Shown here piece after piece: positions 25,126 through 35,996 of a stretch of 64,000 bases of DNA. Below the pieces are notes generated by a model that was given only the letters and a program-made list of their open reading frames with translations, made no database searches and was not told the origin of the DNA. Position 1 is the stretch's first letter. Every line of letters begins with the position of its first letter. Position numbers and translations under genes: made by a program. This DNA is from Blastocatellia bacterium (GTDB lineage Bacteria; Acidobacteriota; Blastocatellia; UBA7656; JADIYM01), in the NCBI GenBank assembly GCA_016705245.1, contig JADIYM010000008.1, forward strand, positions 248,001 to 312,000. Reading direction: 5' to 3'.

Positions 25126-27528
25126 ATGAACCCGAATCCGAACATCTTCCGATCTCTCGTCGTCATCATCTCTGCGATCAGCCTTACTGCACCGCTCGCG
25201 TCTGGCAGTGCCAGGGTCCAACCCGACTCCGTAGGCCCCGTACTCCAAACGGCAGCAGCCGCCTGCCAGCAACGTCCCCTGGACATTCAGCGCGGGCTTC
25301 ACTTGCGGTTCGAAGCCAACCGTGGACAAGCCGATCCTCGCGCACGGTTCGTTGCCAGGGGCGATGAGTATTCGCTTGCGATCCTGCCTTCTTCGGTAGC
25401 CATTACCCGCGGATCCACCACGGTACTGATGCGGCTCGTGGCCGCCTCTGCAACTCCCGCCTTCGAGGGACTCGACCCACGTCCCGGCGTGACGAGCTAT
25501 ATTACCGGCGCTCGCACGGCGAGCCGTGTCGACAGCTTTTCGAAAGTCCTCCAGTCAGACGTCTATCCGGGCATTGACGCGCTGTTTTACAGTCGCGGTT
25601 CCGGGCTCGAATACGACTTCATTGTCGCGCCCGGAGCCGATCCGGATGCGATTCGTGTGACCTTCGACGGATCGACTGGAGCGGAGATCGCCCCTGCGGG
25701 CGATCTGGTCGTGCACACGGTTGGCGGCGATCTCCGGCATTCGGCCCCGTTTCTCTACCAGGAATCCGAGACGGGGCGGCGTCAGGTCGCCGGCACGTTT
25801 CGCCTCCTTCCGGCGGGGCAGGTGGGGTTCTCGATCGGAGCCTACGACAGATCGAAGCCACTCGTCATCGATCCGGCGCTCGCCTTCTCGACCCTGCTCG
25901 GCGGCGGCGATCGAGACAAGGCGATGGACGTCGCCGTGGATGCCCAAGGTTTCATCTACGTCGCCGGGATCACCAACGCGCCGGATTTTCCCGTCACTCC
26001 GAACGCATTCGATACGACCATCAACGCGGACGCGTGCCCGAGTCCGGAATGCGTCGACGTCTTCGTCTCGAAACTGAGTCCGGATGCCAGGACCCTCTTG
26101 TATTCGACATTTATCGGCGGCAGTCAACAAGACGGCGGGGACCTCGAAAGCCCGTCGGTCCAGCTCGCAGTCCGGAATACCGGGCAGGTCTGTCTCTTCG
26201 GGTTCACGGGCTCTCCTGATTTCCCTCTCCACCGTCCCATCCAGAGCGAACTGCGCCTAAGCGATTGTTTTCTGCTCGAGCTCGACGCGTCCGGGTCCGC
26301 CCTCGTCTTTTCGACCTTGCTCGGCGGCTCAGGGTTCGAGGAACCGCGGGGCATAGACTTAGACGAGAACGGAAACATTTGCCTGACCGGGGTTACATAC
26401 TCAGACGACTTCCCGACGGTGGACCCGATTCAGTCAGGTTCTGCGCCTTCAGGTTCCGCGGAGGGGTTCATCACCAAAGTCGATGCGCAAGGCACGCGAC
26501 TGCTCTTTTCCAGCCTGTTAACGGGAGCGCAGCCGCAAGCGATCGTGGTCGGCAGGCAAGGGAGTGCGTACCTGACCGGATTCGCGAGCGCGGAGTTCCT
26601 GACGACTCCGGGCGCTTACCAGACGGAAGCGACCGGTGAAGGTGCAGCTTTCGTCCTCTGTGTCGACACCAAGGTTCCGTCGCTCGTCTTCGCGACTTAC
26701 CTCGGGGGAAACAGCTATGATCTCGGCTTCGGCATAGATGTCGACGCCGAAGGCACCATTTCAATATGTGGCTACACCTACTCGACGGACTTTCCCACGC
26801 TCAATGCGTTCCAGGCGCAGCAGGGCGACCCGACCGGATCGACGTGCGATGTTTTCGTCGCTCGACTCGATTCGACCGGGAGCAGCCTCATCTACTCGAC
26901 GTACCTGGGTCCGTACGACAACGACATTGGCCGTGCCATATCGGTTGACGCCGCGGGAGTCGCATACGTGACCGGGTTCACGCAAAAGCAGGGCTTTCCG
27001 CTTCGGGGCGCGTTCGTCGAGAATGCCGACCGCGACTTCGCTACGGCCTTCGTGACTGCCGTCGACCCGACGGGAAGCGTGCTGTTCTCGGTGAGAGTGG
27101 GTGCACTCGAGGGAACGGCCGTCGAGGCCGACGGCGAAGGCGGCGCGATCGTCGTAGGGTATTCGCAATATGAAGGCCGGGACTTTCCCGTCACGCCCGG
27201 GGTAATTCAGACCGTGGGAAGGGGGCTCTCGGACGCGGTCGTCTTTCGGATCGACCCCGTCGCCGACGTCGACATCTCGCGGATCGAGAAAGCCGGCGCG
27301 ACAGGTCAAGGATTCAAAGTGCGGATCACGGGAGAGTTGTTTCTTCCGGGGGCGCAGGTTTTCATTGGCTCCGGCGAACAGCCGTGGCCGAATGTCCGCC
27401 TGAAAGGAAAAACGAGGCTTGTACTCTCGGGAACCGAGCTGAAGGCCCGATTCCCTCGAGGGGTCGCGGTTACGGTGAGGGTGGTCAACCCTGACGGCGG
27501 GGAGGCGACGACAACTTTCACGCGTTGA
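25126..27528 (+). CDS. Secreted SBBP-repeat beta-propeller protein with C-terminal IPT-like domain
   Basis: About 800 residues. ATG 25126 opens a signal peptide (NIFRSLVVIISAISLTAPLAS); a TTG at 25114 has a better-spaced AGGA and is the alternative. Residues about 60-250 match the DUF7948-type domain found before SBBP repeats (RFEANRGQADPRARFVARG, FFYSRG-like LFYSRGSGLEYDFIV). Then about eight propeller repeats with STLLGGGDRDKAMDVAVDAQG and YVAGITNAPDFPVTP-type motifs. The last 85 residues form an IPT/TIG-like beta sandwich (GFKVRITGELFLPGAQVFI). Common in Acidobacteriota and related phyla. Cell-surface or secreted; ligand unknown. Confidence 0.87.
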   Translation: MNPNPNIFRSLVVIISAISLTAPLASGSARVQPDSVGPVLQTAAAACQQRPLDIQRGLHLRFEANRGQADPRARFVARGDEYSLAILPSSVAITRGSTTVLMRLVAASATPAFEGLDPRPGVTSYITGARTASRVDSFSKVLQSDVYPGIDALFYSRGSGLEYDFIVAPGADPDAIRVTFDGSTGAEIAPAGDLVVHTVGGDLRHSAPFLYQESETGRRQVAGTFRLLPAGQVGFSIGAYDRSKPLVIDPALAFSTLLGGGDRDKAMDVAVDAQGFIYVAGITNAPDFPVTPNAFDTTINADACPSPECVDVFVSKLSPDARTLLYSTFIGGSQQDGGDLESPSVQLAVRNTGQVCLFGFTGSPDFPLHRPIQSELRLSDCFLLELDASGSALVFSTLLGGSGFEEPRGIDLDENGNICLTGVTYSDDFPTVDPIQSGSAPSGSAEGFITKVDAQGTRLLFSSLLTGAQPQAIVVGRQGSAYLTGFASAEFLTTPGAYQTEATGEGAAFVLCVDTKVPSLVFATYLGGNSYDLGFGIDVDAEGTISICGYTYSTDFPTLNAFQAQQGDPTGSTCDVFVARLDSTGSSLIYSTYLGPYDNDIGRAISVDAAGVAYVTGFTQKQGFPLRGAFVENADRDFATAFVTAVDPTGSVLFSVRVGALEGTAVEADGEGGAIVVGYSQYEGRDFPVTPGVIQTVGRGLSDAVVFRIDPVADVDISRIEKAGATGQGFKVRITGELFLPGAQVFIGSGEQPWPNVRLKGKTRLVLSGTELKARFPRGVAVTVRVVNPDGGEATTTFTR

Positions 27529-27621
27529 GTCGCGATTGCGTCTCGAAGGCGTCGGAGGACGAACTCAGCGTCGAAACTGACCACGGGGCGGCTGGCGTCG
27601 GCAGGTCACCCCGGACAGAGA

Positions 27622-27645
27622 GTCGTGACAACGCATCGTCACGAC
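27622..27645. other. Hairpin between convergent genes
   Basis: Perfect GTCGTGAC/GTCACGAC stem of 8 base pairs with an 8-base loop, lying between the convergent SBBP and cyclase genes. Placement suits a bidirectional terminator, but no T-tract follows on either strand. Confidence 0.35.
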
Positions 27646-27659
27646 GTCCTCCGCACCTG

Positions 27660-30155
27660 TCACTTCTCCGTGTGCATCCACACCCCGTCCCATTCGCCCG
27701 GCGGCGGGTTCGCGTCGAAATTCCGGCTCCGCGCAATGAGAGCCTTTGATGCCTTGTCCTCGGGTGTCGCCTTCAGAGCCTTCTCGAACTCGCCGATCGC
27801 CTCCGCGAACTTCCGGAGCATGTAGAGAGAGCGTCCGGCGTGATAGTGCTCCATCTGCAGCCTTCGCGCTTCCGTGATGGGCTGCGCGAGTGGCCCCTCG
27901 TTGAGCTCGAGCAGTTCGAAGATGGCCACGGGCTCGGACTTGCCCTTCACCTGGATTGCATCCAGCTCACGACAAGTGACCCGATCGCCACAGTAGCGAA
28001 ACGTCTCGCCACTGATGACGATGTCGCAACCATAGACCTTGCTGATCCCCTCGAGTCGCGAGCCGAGGTTGATTCCGTCGCCAATGGCGGTGAACTCCAT
28101 GCGTTTGCTCGTGCCAATGTTGCCGCTTACCACCTCGTCCGAGTTGATTCCGATGCCGATCTCGATTCCAGCAAGTCCGCTTGCCCGGCGCCGTGCATTG
28201 AATTCACGGAGCCGGTGCCGCATCTCCATGGCCGATTGGACCGCGCACCACGCGTGATCGTCGATCGCCAGCGGAGACCCATAAACCGCCATGATCGCAT
28301 CGCCGATGAACTTGTCGAGCGTTCCCGAGTGGTTGAAGACCGTCTCGACCATCGACTTGAAGTACTCGTTCAGAAAGCTGACGACTTCCTCGGGCTCCAT
28401 TTTTTCGGTGAGGGTCGTATAGCTGTGAATGTCCGAGAAGAGCACCGAGACAATCTTGCGGTCACCGCCGAGCCGAATCGCGTCTCCCCCTTGCAGGAGC
28501 TGCTCGGCGAGTGCCTGGGTCATATAGCGGTACATTGTGCTCTTGAGCCGTTTCTCGTCGCTGATGTCATCCATCACGATCAGCGCGCCTCGGATCTCGG
28601 CCGAATCCACGGCATCGCTCATGGAACTGATCGAGAGGTTCACGCTTCGGACGACCTCGCCGGCCAGGAGCGCCTGTTCGGGGTAGTACTGCTGACGCGC
28701 CTTGTCGTCGGGCGCACTGAGCGCCGCTTCCAGCCGTGTCGCGAAATCGCCGTCCTCTAGCTTCACGAGCTCGCCAACGTGCCGCCCCTGGATGCTCGAG
28801 TCGGACGGAAGACCGAGCAGCTCGAGCGCGCTCTCGTTGAAAGCCACGATCCGGCCTTCGTCGTCGGTCGACAGGACGCCGTTGGTCAGATGTCTCAGGA
28901 TGTCCCGTTGCATCTGCTCCTGCTGCTTGATTGTGGCGAACAGCTTCGCGTTCTGGAGCGCGACACCCGCCTGTTGATTGAAGGACTCCATGTACTCCTG
29001 ATCCGCGTGGGTGAAACTCGCTTTCCAGCAGTCTGGCGGCTCGGGCCATCGGGATGGATCGTAGGGATCGACGCCACCTGGACGGATCTTGTTCACCAGC
29101 TGCGTGACCCCGATCAGGTCGCCGTCGGCGTTGTGGACCGGCATGCACAACAGGCTGCACGTTCTGTAGCCGGTCTGCTGGTCGACCCGTTTTGCGGTCG
29201 AGGCGTTCGGGTGGGTATAGAGATCGAACGTGATGTTCACAGGATCGCCCGATTCGGCTACGAGTCCCGCAAATCCAGCGTTCATGGGGATTCTGATTTC
29301 ACGATGCTCAGTGCCGGTCGGAAGCGTGGTCCACAGCTCTTCGGTCTCGTGATCGAGGAGCCAGAGCGTGCTGCGATCGGCGTTCATGAGGCCTTTCGCC
29401 TCGTCCATGACGCTTCTGAGCGTTTCCTCGAGGTTCAGGCTACAGCGAGAGATCGCATTCGTCGCGTGCATGAGCGCCGTCACCGCCCGCTGCTTCTGGA
29501 TGGCTGCGGCCACGATTCCGGAGCACTCGAGAAGCTCGCCGAGCACGACGACGACCGAACCAATCGTCTCCTCAATCTCGGGGCCAAACCCGGGAGACTG
29601 CGGCGTCGCCAGGCGCTGGGCGTCGTCGGGAATGCCATCGAGTGCACAGACGAGCCCCAGCACCTCGCCCGAGCCGGATGCCAGAGGAACGAGGAGTACC
29701 GCGTGCCGCTGCGCTTCGAAGCCGTCGCCCAACCCGCCGAGTTTGTTTCCGGCGGAGCCGTCGTCGGGATCGATCGTCAGGTTCACGGGGCGATTTGTCG
29801 CAAGCACATCGGCGACGAGTCCGTCCTCGACGCGGAAGCGTTTCTCGAGGGTGCGACCGTTTGGCGACCGGCGCACGGCAAACAGTTCGTAGCGCTCGCG
29901 GTCATAACGAAAGACGTCCAGCGAGTGAACCTGGACGAATGCTGCGACGCGCGTCGCGATCGCGTTGAGAAGTTCATCCAGCGCTGAGTCGAAACGCTGA
30001 CCTTCGGCTTCGTGGCCGAGGACCGAGAGCGTCTCGATGACTCCGCGGAGACCCACGTCTACGCCTGCGAGAATGCGAGCGAGATCTTCGTGCGTGCTCG
30101 CGGAATCGGACTCGAGTGCCGCGAGTTCCTGAATGGCATTGGCGAAGATGACCAC
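27660..30155 (-). CDS. Adenylate/guanylate cyclase with GAF and PAS domains
   Basis: About 831 residues with the start at GTG 30155, chosen because a TATAGT -10 box lies at 30235-30240 just upstream; the frame is open further. Order: N-terminal coiled/helical part, GAF-like domain (residues about 40-200), second GAF (LMNADRSTLWLLDHETEEL...), PAS (LRHLTNGVLSTDDEGRIVAFN), class III cyclase (VSVLFSDIHSYTTLTE; metal Asp, DKFIGDAIMAVYG with base-contact Lys and second Asp, TAIGDGINLGSRLEG with transition-state Arg), and a C-terminal TPR-like tail. Both metal Asp and the Lys/Asp adenine-recognition pair are present, so ATP to cAMP is expected. Cytoplasmic. GAF domains probably sense a small ligand. 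Confidence 0.87.
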   Translation of the reverse strand: MVIFANAIQELAALESDSASTHEDLARILAGVDVGLRGVIETLSVLGHEAEGQRFDSALDELLNAIATRVAAFVQVHSLDVFRYDRERYELFAVRRSPNGRTLEKRFRVEDGLVADVLATNRPVNLTIDPDDGSAGNKLGGLGDGFEAQRHAVLLVPLASGSGEVLGLVCALDGIPDDAQRLATPQSPGFGPEIEETIGSVVVVLGELLECSGIVAAAIQKQRAVTALMHATNAISRCSLNLEETLRSVMDEAKGLMNADRSTLWLLDHETEELWTTLPTGTEHREIRIPMNAGFAGLVAESGDPVNITFDLYTHPNASTAKRVDQQTGYRTCSLLCMPVHNADGDLIGVTQLVNKIRPGGVDPYDPSRWPEPPDCWKASFTHADQEYMESFNQQAGVALQNAKLFATIKQQEQMQRDILRHLTNGVLSTDDEGRIVAFNESALELLGLPSDSSIQGRHVGELVKLEDGDFATRLEAALSAPDDKARQQYYPEQALLAGEVVRSVNLSISSMSDAVDSAEIRGALIVMDDISDEKRLKSTMYRYMTQALAEQLLQGGDAIRLGGDRKIVSVLFSDIHSYTTLTEKMEPEEVVSFLNEYFKSMVETVFNHSGTLDKFIGDAIMAVYGSPLAIDDHAWCAVQSAMEMRHRLREFNARRRASGLAGIEIGIGINSDEVVSGNIGTSKRMEFTAIGDGINLGSRLEGISKVYGCDIVISGETFRYCGDRVTCRELDAIQVKGKSEPVAIFELLELNEGPLAQPITEARRLQMEHYHAGRSLYMLRKFAEAIGEFEKALKATPEDKASKALIARSRNFDANPPPGEWDGVWMHTEK

Positions 30156-30234
30156 GGTCCCTCTTGTCCTGGAGTAGGCTTGGTTCGGATTTCGAGCTGC
30201 TCCGGTAGCCTCGGCAACCGACACTTGCTCACCC

Positions 30235-30240
30235 ACTATA
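30235..30240 (-). promoter_or_regulatory. Candidate -10 box for the cyclase gene
   Basis: TATAGT on the minus strand (five of six matches). The -35 is weak (TTGCTG about 20 bases upstream). Start site would be near 30228. Confidence 0.3.
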
Positions 30241-30493
30241 CAAAATCGACGGAGACGGATCAGCAAAGAGTAGGAGTAATAGAAGGCTACGAGAAGGCGG
30301 GGTTGCGGCCTCATCCCGGATTCGCGCGGCAATCTCACAGAGACGGACTTCGTCGGCCGACAACGAATGAGCGTCTCGCTGGCTCTACCGGGCCTCTTCA
30401 AGATCCGAACGCCGCAACCGCGTCGTAAGAAAGGACCTTGCGACATTTTCAGTCCGTCACGTAATCGGACTACTCGTACGAGCGGGGCCCGCG

Positions 30494-30522
30494 TTGACAG
30501 GGTCTGGGGTGGAGCCTAGACT
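30494..30522 (+). promoter_or_regulatory. Candidate sigma70 promoter for the tat operon
   Basis: Perfect TTGACA at 30494-30499, exactly 17-base spacer, TAGACT at 30517-30522 (four of six). Sits 64 bases before tatA. Confidence 0.55.
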
Positions 30523-30585
30523 TCTGGCGGTTTGAACACGCGGGCAAGATGACGGCCAGGTGCCGATCAGGGAGCGATTCACTGG

Positions 30586-30945
30586 ATGTTCGGAAGCCTC
30601 GGTTTCACGGAACTCTTCTTCATTTTCGTCATTGCCTTGCTGATTTTCGGGCCGAGAAAGCTCCCGGAACTCGGCAAGACTATTGGCAGCGCGCTCGGGC
30701 AGTTCAAGCGCGCGTCGGAAGACTTCAAGCGGACCTGGGAAGACGAAGTGGACCTTGAGAAGCGTCGTCCCGTGGAGCCCAGACCGGCCGTGAACACGAT
30801 GGCTCGCAGTTCCGAGCCTGAGATTCTCGACGCGGATCCGTCATCGGCTCGAGCCGCCGCGGATAGGCTTTCCCACGCGTCGATGCCCTCGGTCGAAGAG
30901 GTCGAACCGCCCGCCAACGAGCCGGCAGTTCCCCCGGTAGCGTAG
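30586..30945 (+). CDS. tatA: Twin-arginine translocase subunit TatA/TatE family
   Basis: 119 residues from ATG 30586. One N-terminal helix (LGFTELFFIFVIALLIFGP) followed by the FGPRKLPELGKTIGSALGQFKRASEDFK hinge and amphipathic helix, which is diagnostic. The C-terminal 60 residues are charged and disordered. The phrase FGPRKLP points to TatA rather than TatB. Six bases before tatC, the receptor for twin-arginine signals; together they export folded proteins. Confidence 0.92.
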   Translation: MFGSLGFTELFFIFVIALLIFGPRKLPELGKTIGSALGQFKRASEDFKRTWEDEVDLEKRRPVEPRPAVNTMARSSEPEILDADPSSARAAADRLSHASMPSVEEVEPPANEPAVPPVA

Positions 30946-30951
30946 CCAGTC

Positions 30952-31998
30952 ATGTCCACCACGCCGTCCGCGCCCGGTCACGAGATGTCGTTTCTCGAAC
31001 ATCTCGACGAGCTTCGCTCGCGCCTGGTGCGATCGGCGATCGCCATCGCGGTCATGTTCGTCGTCGGATGGTTTTTCGCGGACCGGATCTTCAACTTCCT
31101 GTCCGTGCCGGTCACTGCAGCCCTTGCCGAGGCGAAAGCAGCGCAGCAGCTGGCGGTGAAGTCGTCCGGGGCGACGGACCTGCTCACCATCGCTGCCGGC
31201 ACCGAAATTCAGTACACGTTCCGGGCTCCTGTCCAACTCGACGGCATCGAGATCCCCGCTGGAACAACAATCTCGGCCCGAATCGAGGATGCGGAGGACG
31301 GCAAACGGACGATCGTGCCCACGCGCCCGTGGGGAGTCGGCCAGCGGCTGTTCCCGGCAGAATCGCCGCTTCCCGCGGATCTCGTCGCGAAGGCGACATA
31401 CGCTCAACCCGGTGATCGACTCGTCATCGAAACCGTCCAGGGCACATTCAACCTCTACGTAAAAGTCGCGTTCTATACGGCGATCGTTTTCGCGATGCCG
31501 TTCCTGCTCCTGCAACTCTGGGGATTCATTTCGCCCGGCTTGTACGCGCACGAGCGGTCGTACGTCATTCCGTTCGTCGGACTCGGGTCGATCTGTTTCG
31601 GACTTGGCGTTTTCTTTGCATACACGATTGCGTTTCCCGCGGCCTGCAAGTACCTGATCGAGCTCGGGGCCGGGAACTTCCAGCCTCTGATCAATGCCGA
31701 CGAATACTTCGACCTCATCCTGTTCATCATGCTGGGGCTCGGGCTCGTCTTCCAGATTCCGACCGTTACGTACTTTCTTGCGCGACTTGGCCTGCTGACG
31801 GCGGGGACGCTCATCAAGTTCTGGCGGTATGCCCTGATCGGGATTTTTCTCGTTGCAGCCGTCGTCTCGCCAACGGCCGACATTCCGAACCTGCTCGTCT
31901 TCGCCGCGCCGATGATCGCGCTCTACACGATCAGCGTGGGGATTGCATGGGTGTTCCATCGCAAGCGGCAGACCGACGAGGAGTATGAAGCCGATTGA
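30952..31998 (+). CDS. tatC: Twin-arginine translocase subunit TatC with large periplasmic insertion
   Basis: 348 residues, against about 250 in typical TatC. Family motifs are clear: MSFLEHLDELRSRLVRS at the N-terminus with the substrate-contacting FLEHLDELR and six helices, including PFLLLQLWGFISPGLYAHERS and VSPTADIPN. The excess is a loop between helices 1 and 2 (residues about 60-165), containing GTEIQYTFRAPVQLDGIEIPAGT and ending VIETVQGTFNLYVKV. This part is strand-rich and predicted periplasmic. The rest aligns to ordinary TatC, so it should still form the receptor. Confidence 0.93.
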   Translation: MSTTPSAPGHEMSFLEHLDELRSRLVRSAIAIAVMFVVGWFFADRIFNFLSVPVTAALAEAKAAQQLAVKSSGATDLLTIAAGTEIQYTFRAPVQLDGIEIPAGTTISARIEDAEDGKRTIVPTRPWGVGQRLFPAESPLPADLVAKATYAQPGDRLVIETVQGTFNLYVKVAFYTAIVFAMPFLLLQLWGFISPGLYAHERSYVIPFVGLGSICFGLGVFFAYTIAFPAACKYLIELGAGNFQPLINADEYFDLILFIMLGLGLVFQIPTVTYFLARLGLLTAGTLIKFWRYALIGIFLVAAVVSPTADIPNLLVFAAPMIALYTISVGIAWVFHRKRQTDEEYEAD

Positions 31999-32025
31999 CG
32001 GCGGTCCATCGGGGTTCTGTTCTGA

Positions 32026-32634
32026 GTGCACGTGAACAGAGAAGCCATCAACGTTCCGAACCTTCTCACGATTGCGCGAGGCTTCGCGGCGATTCCGCTC
32101 GTGTGGTCGATCCTCTCCGCCCGATTCGGCCTTGCCCTCGTGATCGTGTTTCTGGCCGGACTGACGGACCTTCTCGACGGCATCATTGCCCGTAAGCTCG
32201 AGCAGTCGAGTGACTTCGGACGTCTTCTGGACCCGATAGCCGACAAGTTGCTGCTCGTCGCGACGTTCGTGGCCGTATCGGTGCCGGGGTTCGGATTCGA
32301 GCCGCTGCCGTGGTGGCTCGCAGCGCTCGCTGTTGGCCGCGACGTCGGCATTCTCGGCGCCGCGCTCGTGATCTACCGAGTCACCGGGTTCTCGGGATTT
32401 ACGCCGACGTTTCTCGGCAAACTCAACACGAACATAGAGTTGTGGGTGCTCTTTCTGTTTCTCCTCACGCGAGCCTTCAACCTGCCCGAACTTCTGCTGA
32501 CAATCTCGATCTACGTAACGGCAGCCAGCATCGTCGTATCCGGCCTTCACTACATCGTGCATGCCCGCACCCAGCTCGCCGAGTGGCTCATCCAGAACAC
32601 GAAGCTCGAGCAGCGGGACTCAACAGGGCAATAG
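32026..32634 (+). CDS. pgsA: CDP-alcohol phosphatidyltransferase, probable phosphatidylglycerophosphate synthase
   Basis: 202 residues; GTG 32026 (a second GTG at 32032). The diagnostic CDP-alcohol motif D-G-x2-A-R-x8-G-x3-D-x3-D is present as DLLDGIIARKLEQSSDFGRLLDPIADK. PNLLTIARGFAAIPLVW at the start is typical of PgsA. Five to six membrane helices follow. PgsA transfers glycerol-3-phosphate to CDP-diacylglycerol; a cardiolipin synthase or other head group remains possible. Downstream of tatC by about 25 bases. Confidence 0.8.
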   Translation: MHVNREAINVPNLLTIARGFAAIPLVWSILSARFGLALVIVFLAGLTDLLDGIIARKLEQSSDFGRLLDPIADKLLLVATFVAVSVPGFGFEPLPWWLAALAVGRDVGILGAALVIYRVTGFSGFTPTFLGKLNTNIELWVLFLFLLTRAFNLPELLLTISIYVTAASIVVSGLHYIVHARTQLAEWLIQNTKLEQRDSTGQ

Positions 32635-32768
32635 AAGAGCGGAGTTGGGCAGCCCGAGACCGTCAGCCGTGACCGAACCCGACGTTCCACCAGCAGAACC
32701 TGCAAGCTCACATTAACTCCTTGCCCATCAGTCTCCTGCCGCTATTTGATCCTTGGAACGAAAAAGAA

Positions 32769-32798
32769 TTTGACACTAACGCACTCAAGTTTTATATT
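32769..32798 (+). promoter_or_regulatory. dnaK promoter with HAIR-like HspR operator
   Basis: TTGACA at 32770-32775, 17-base spacer and TATATT at 32793-32798: an excellent sigma70 promoter. Overlapping it, TTTGACA (32769-32775), seven bases, then ACTCAAG (32783-32789) fit the HspR operator HAIR consensus CTTGAGT-N7-ACTCAAG: right half perfect, left half about 4 of 7. An hspR gene lies three genes downstream, which supports the call. Confidence 0.65.
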
Positions 32799-32871
32799 TC
32801 GGCCGGTGAGAAACGAAACATCGAGTGGTCGTGAGTAGATTGCTCGAGAGCGCACGGGAGGGATGAGCAGG

Positions 32872-34800
<1,929 letters not shown>

Positions 34801-34832
34801 TCCCTGGCGCGTTTCCAGATCGTGAGATCGTC

Positions 34833-34860
34833 GGGGTGGTCGCTCGAGGGCGGCCACCCC
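34833..34860 (+). terminator. Hairpin after dnaK
   Basis: GGGGTGGTCGC pairs with GCGGCCACCCC (one G-U) around a TCGAGG loop. No T-tract follows. It lies in the 111-base dnaK-dnaJ gap and may cause partial termination or mRNA processing that lowers dnaJ relative to dnaK. Confidence 0.5.
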
Positions 34861-34911
34861 GGCAACACGGTCTCCCTGTATCCCGGCCGCAGGCCGCAAC
34901 CGTGGTGAGCG

Positions 34912-35971
34912 ATGGCACGCGACGACTTCTACAAGGTGCTCGGCGTTGCGCGCGATGCGAAACCCGAGGACATCAAGAAGGCCTACCGCCGACTGGCCCG
35001 CAAGTTTCACCCTGACGTGAACCCGGGGAAGAAGGATGCGGAAGACCAGTTCAAGAAGATCTCTGAAGCCTTCGACGTCCTTTCGGACCCGAAGAAGCGC
35101 GAGATCTACGATCGATACGGCACGTACTCCGAGGCCACGGAGCGGATGGCGCAGGAGGGCGGAGGTCCCGGGTTCGACTTCTCGGGCTTCGGTGCGTCGA
35201 GCTTTCGGGACATCTTCTCGGATCTTTTCAGCGGAGGCGGAGGCGCCGGCGCCGGCCCGGGCTTTCGGCCGCCTGCGGGTGGTCGCATGTCGCCACCCGA
35301 ACCGCCCCAGCCGAAACGCGGCGAGGACATCGAATATCCGCTTTCGATCAGCTTCGAAGAGGCGCTCCGGGGGCTCACCACCAACATCACGATCGGCCGC
35401 TCCGAGGTCTGCCCGGAGTGCGGCGGTACCGGCCAGGTAAGGAACGCTCCCGCAGTCTGTCCCGCATGCCGGGGGCGCGGCACGGCCGAAAAACGGGACG
35501 TCATTCGAAACATTAAAGGTCCCGCCTGGAGTCGACACCGGTTCGCGAGTCCGAGTCGCCGGAAAGGGTCACGCCGGAAAGCGGGGTGGGCCATCCGGCG
35601 ATCTCTTCATCATCACGAAGGTCGCCGAGCATCCGTTCTTCACCCGCAAGGGCGACAATCTGTACTGCACGATCCCGGTGACCGTGCCGGAGTCGGCGCT
35701 CGGTGCCAAGATCGAGGTTCCAACCGTCGACGGGCCGACGATAATGCGGATTCCGCCGGGAACGCAGTCGGGCCAGAAGTTCCGACTTCGCGACCGTGGA
35801 GTGCCGTCGTTGCGCGGCAACGTGCGCGGAGATCAGTTCGTCGAGGTTCGAATCGTGCTGCCGCCGGTCATCAGCGAAGAAACGAAGCGTGTTCTGGCCG
35901 AGTTCGCACGGCTCAATCCCGAGAATCCGCGAGCGAGTCTGCCCGGGACCGAGCCTTCCGGCTCAGCCTGA
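34912..35971 (+). CDS. dnaJ: Co-chaperone DnaJ, frameshifted and with half zinc region
   Basis: From ATG 34912. J domain at residues 1-70 (YKVLGVARDAKPEDIKKAYR, HPD in FHPDVNPG), Gly/Phe-rich stretch, then cysteine region. Only two CxxCxGxG-type repeats are present (CPECGGTG, CPACRGRG) instead of four, so one zinc centre at most. Reading breaks at 35518-35519 after EKRDVIRNIK: removing one G restores VPPGVDTGSRVRVAGKGHAG and the usual C-terminal domains ending about 35971 (total about 352 residues). DnaJ stimulates DnaK ATPase and delivers substrates. The shift is likely an assembly error, since dnaJ is rarely lost next to dnaK. Confidence 0.85.
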
Positions 35972-35996
35972 ACCGCCGACCTGGAGACGCGAAACG

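Noticed and set aside
30841..32562. 573-codon open frame opposite tatC and pgsA
   Set aside because: Both plus-strand genes are certain; the reading is a charged shadow.
32755..32871. CIRCE (HrcA) operator at dnaK
   Set aside because: A CACTC half is present but no GAGTG half at nine bases; HAIR fits better and hspR is present.
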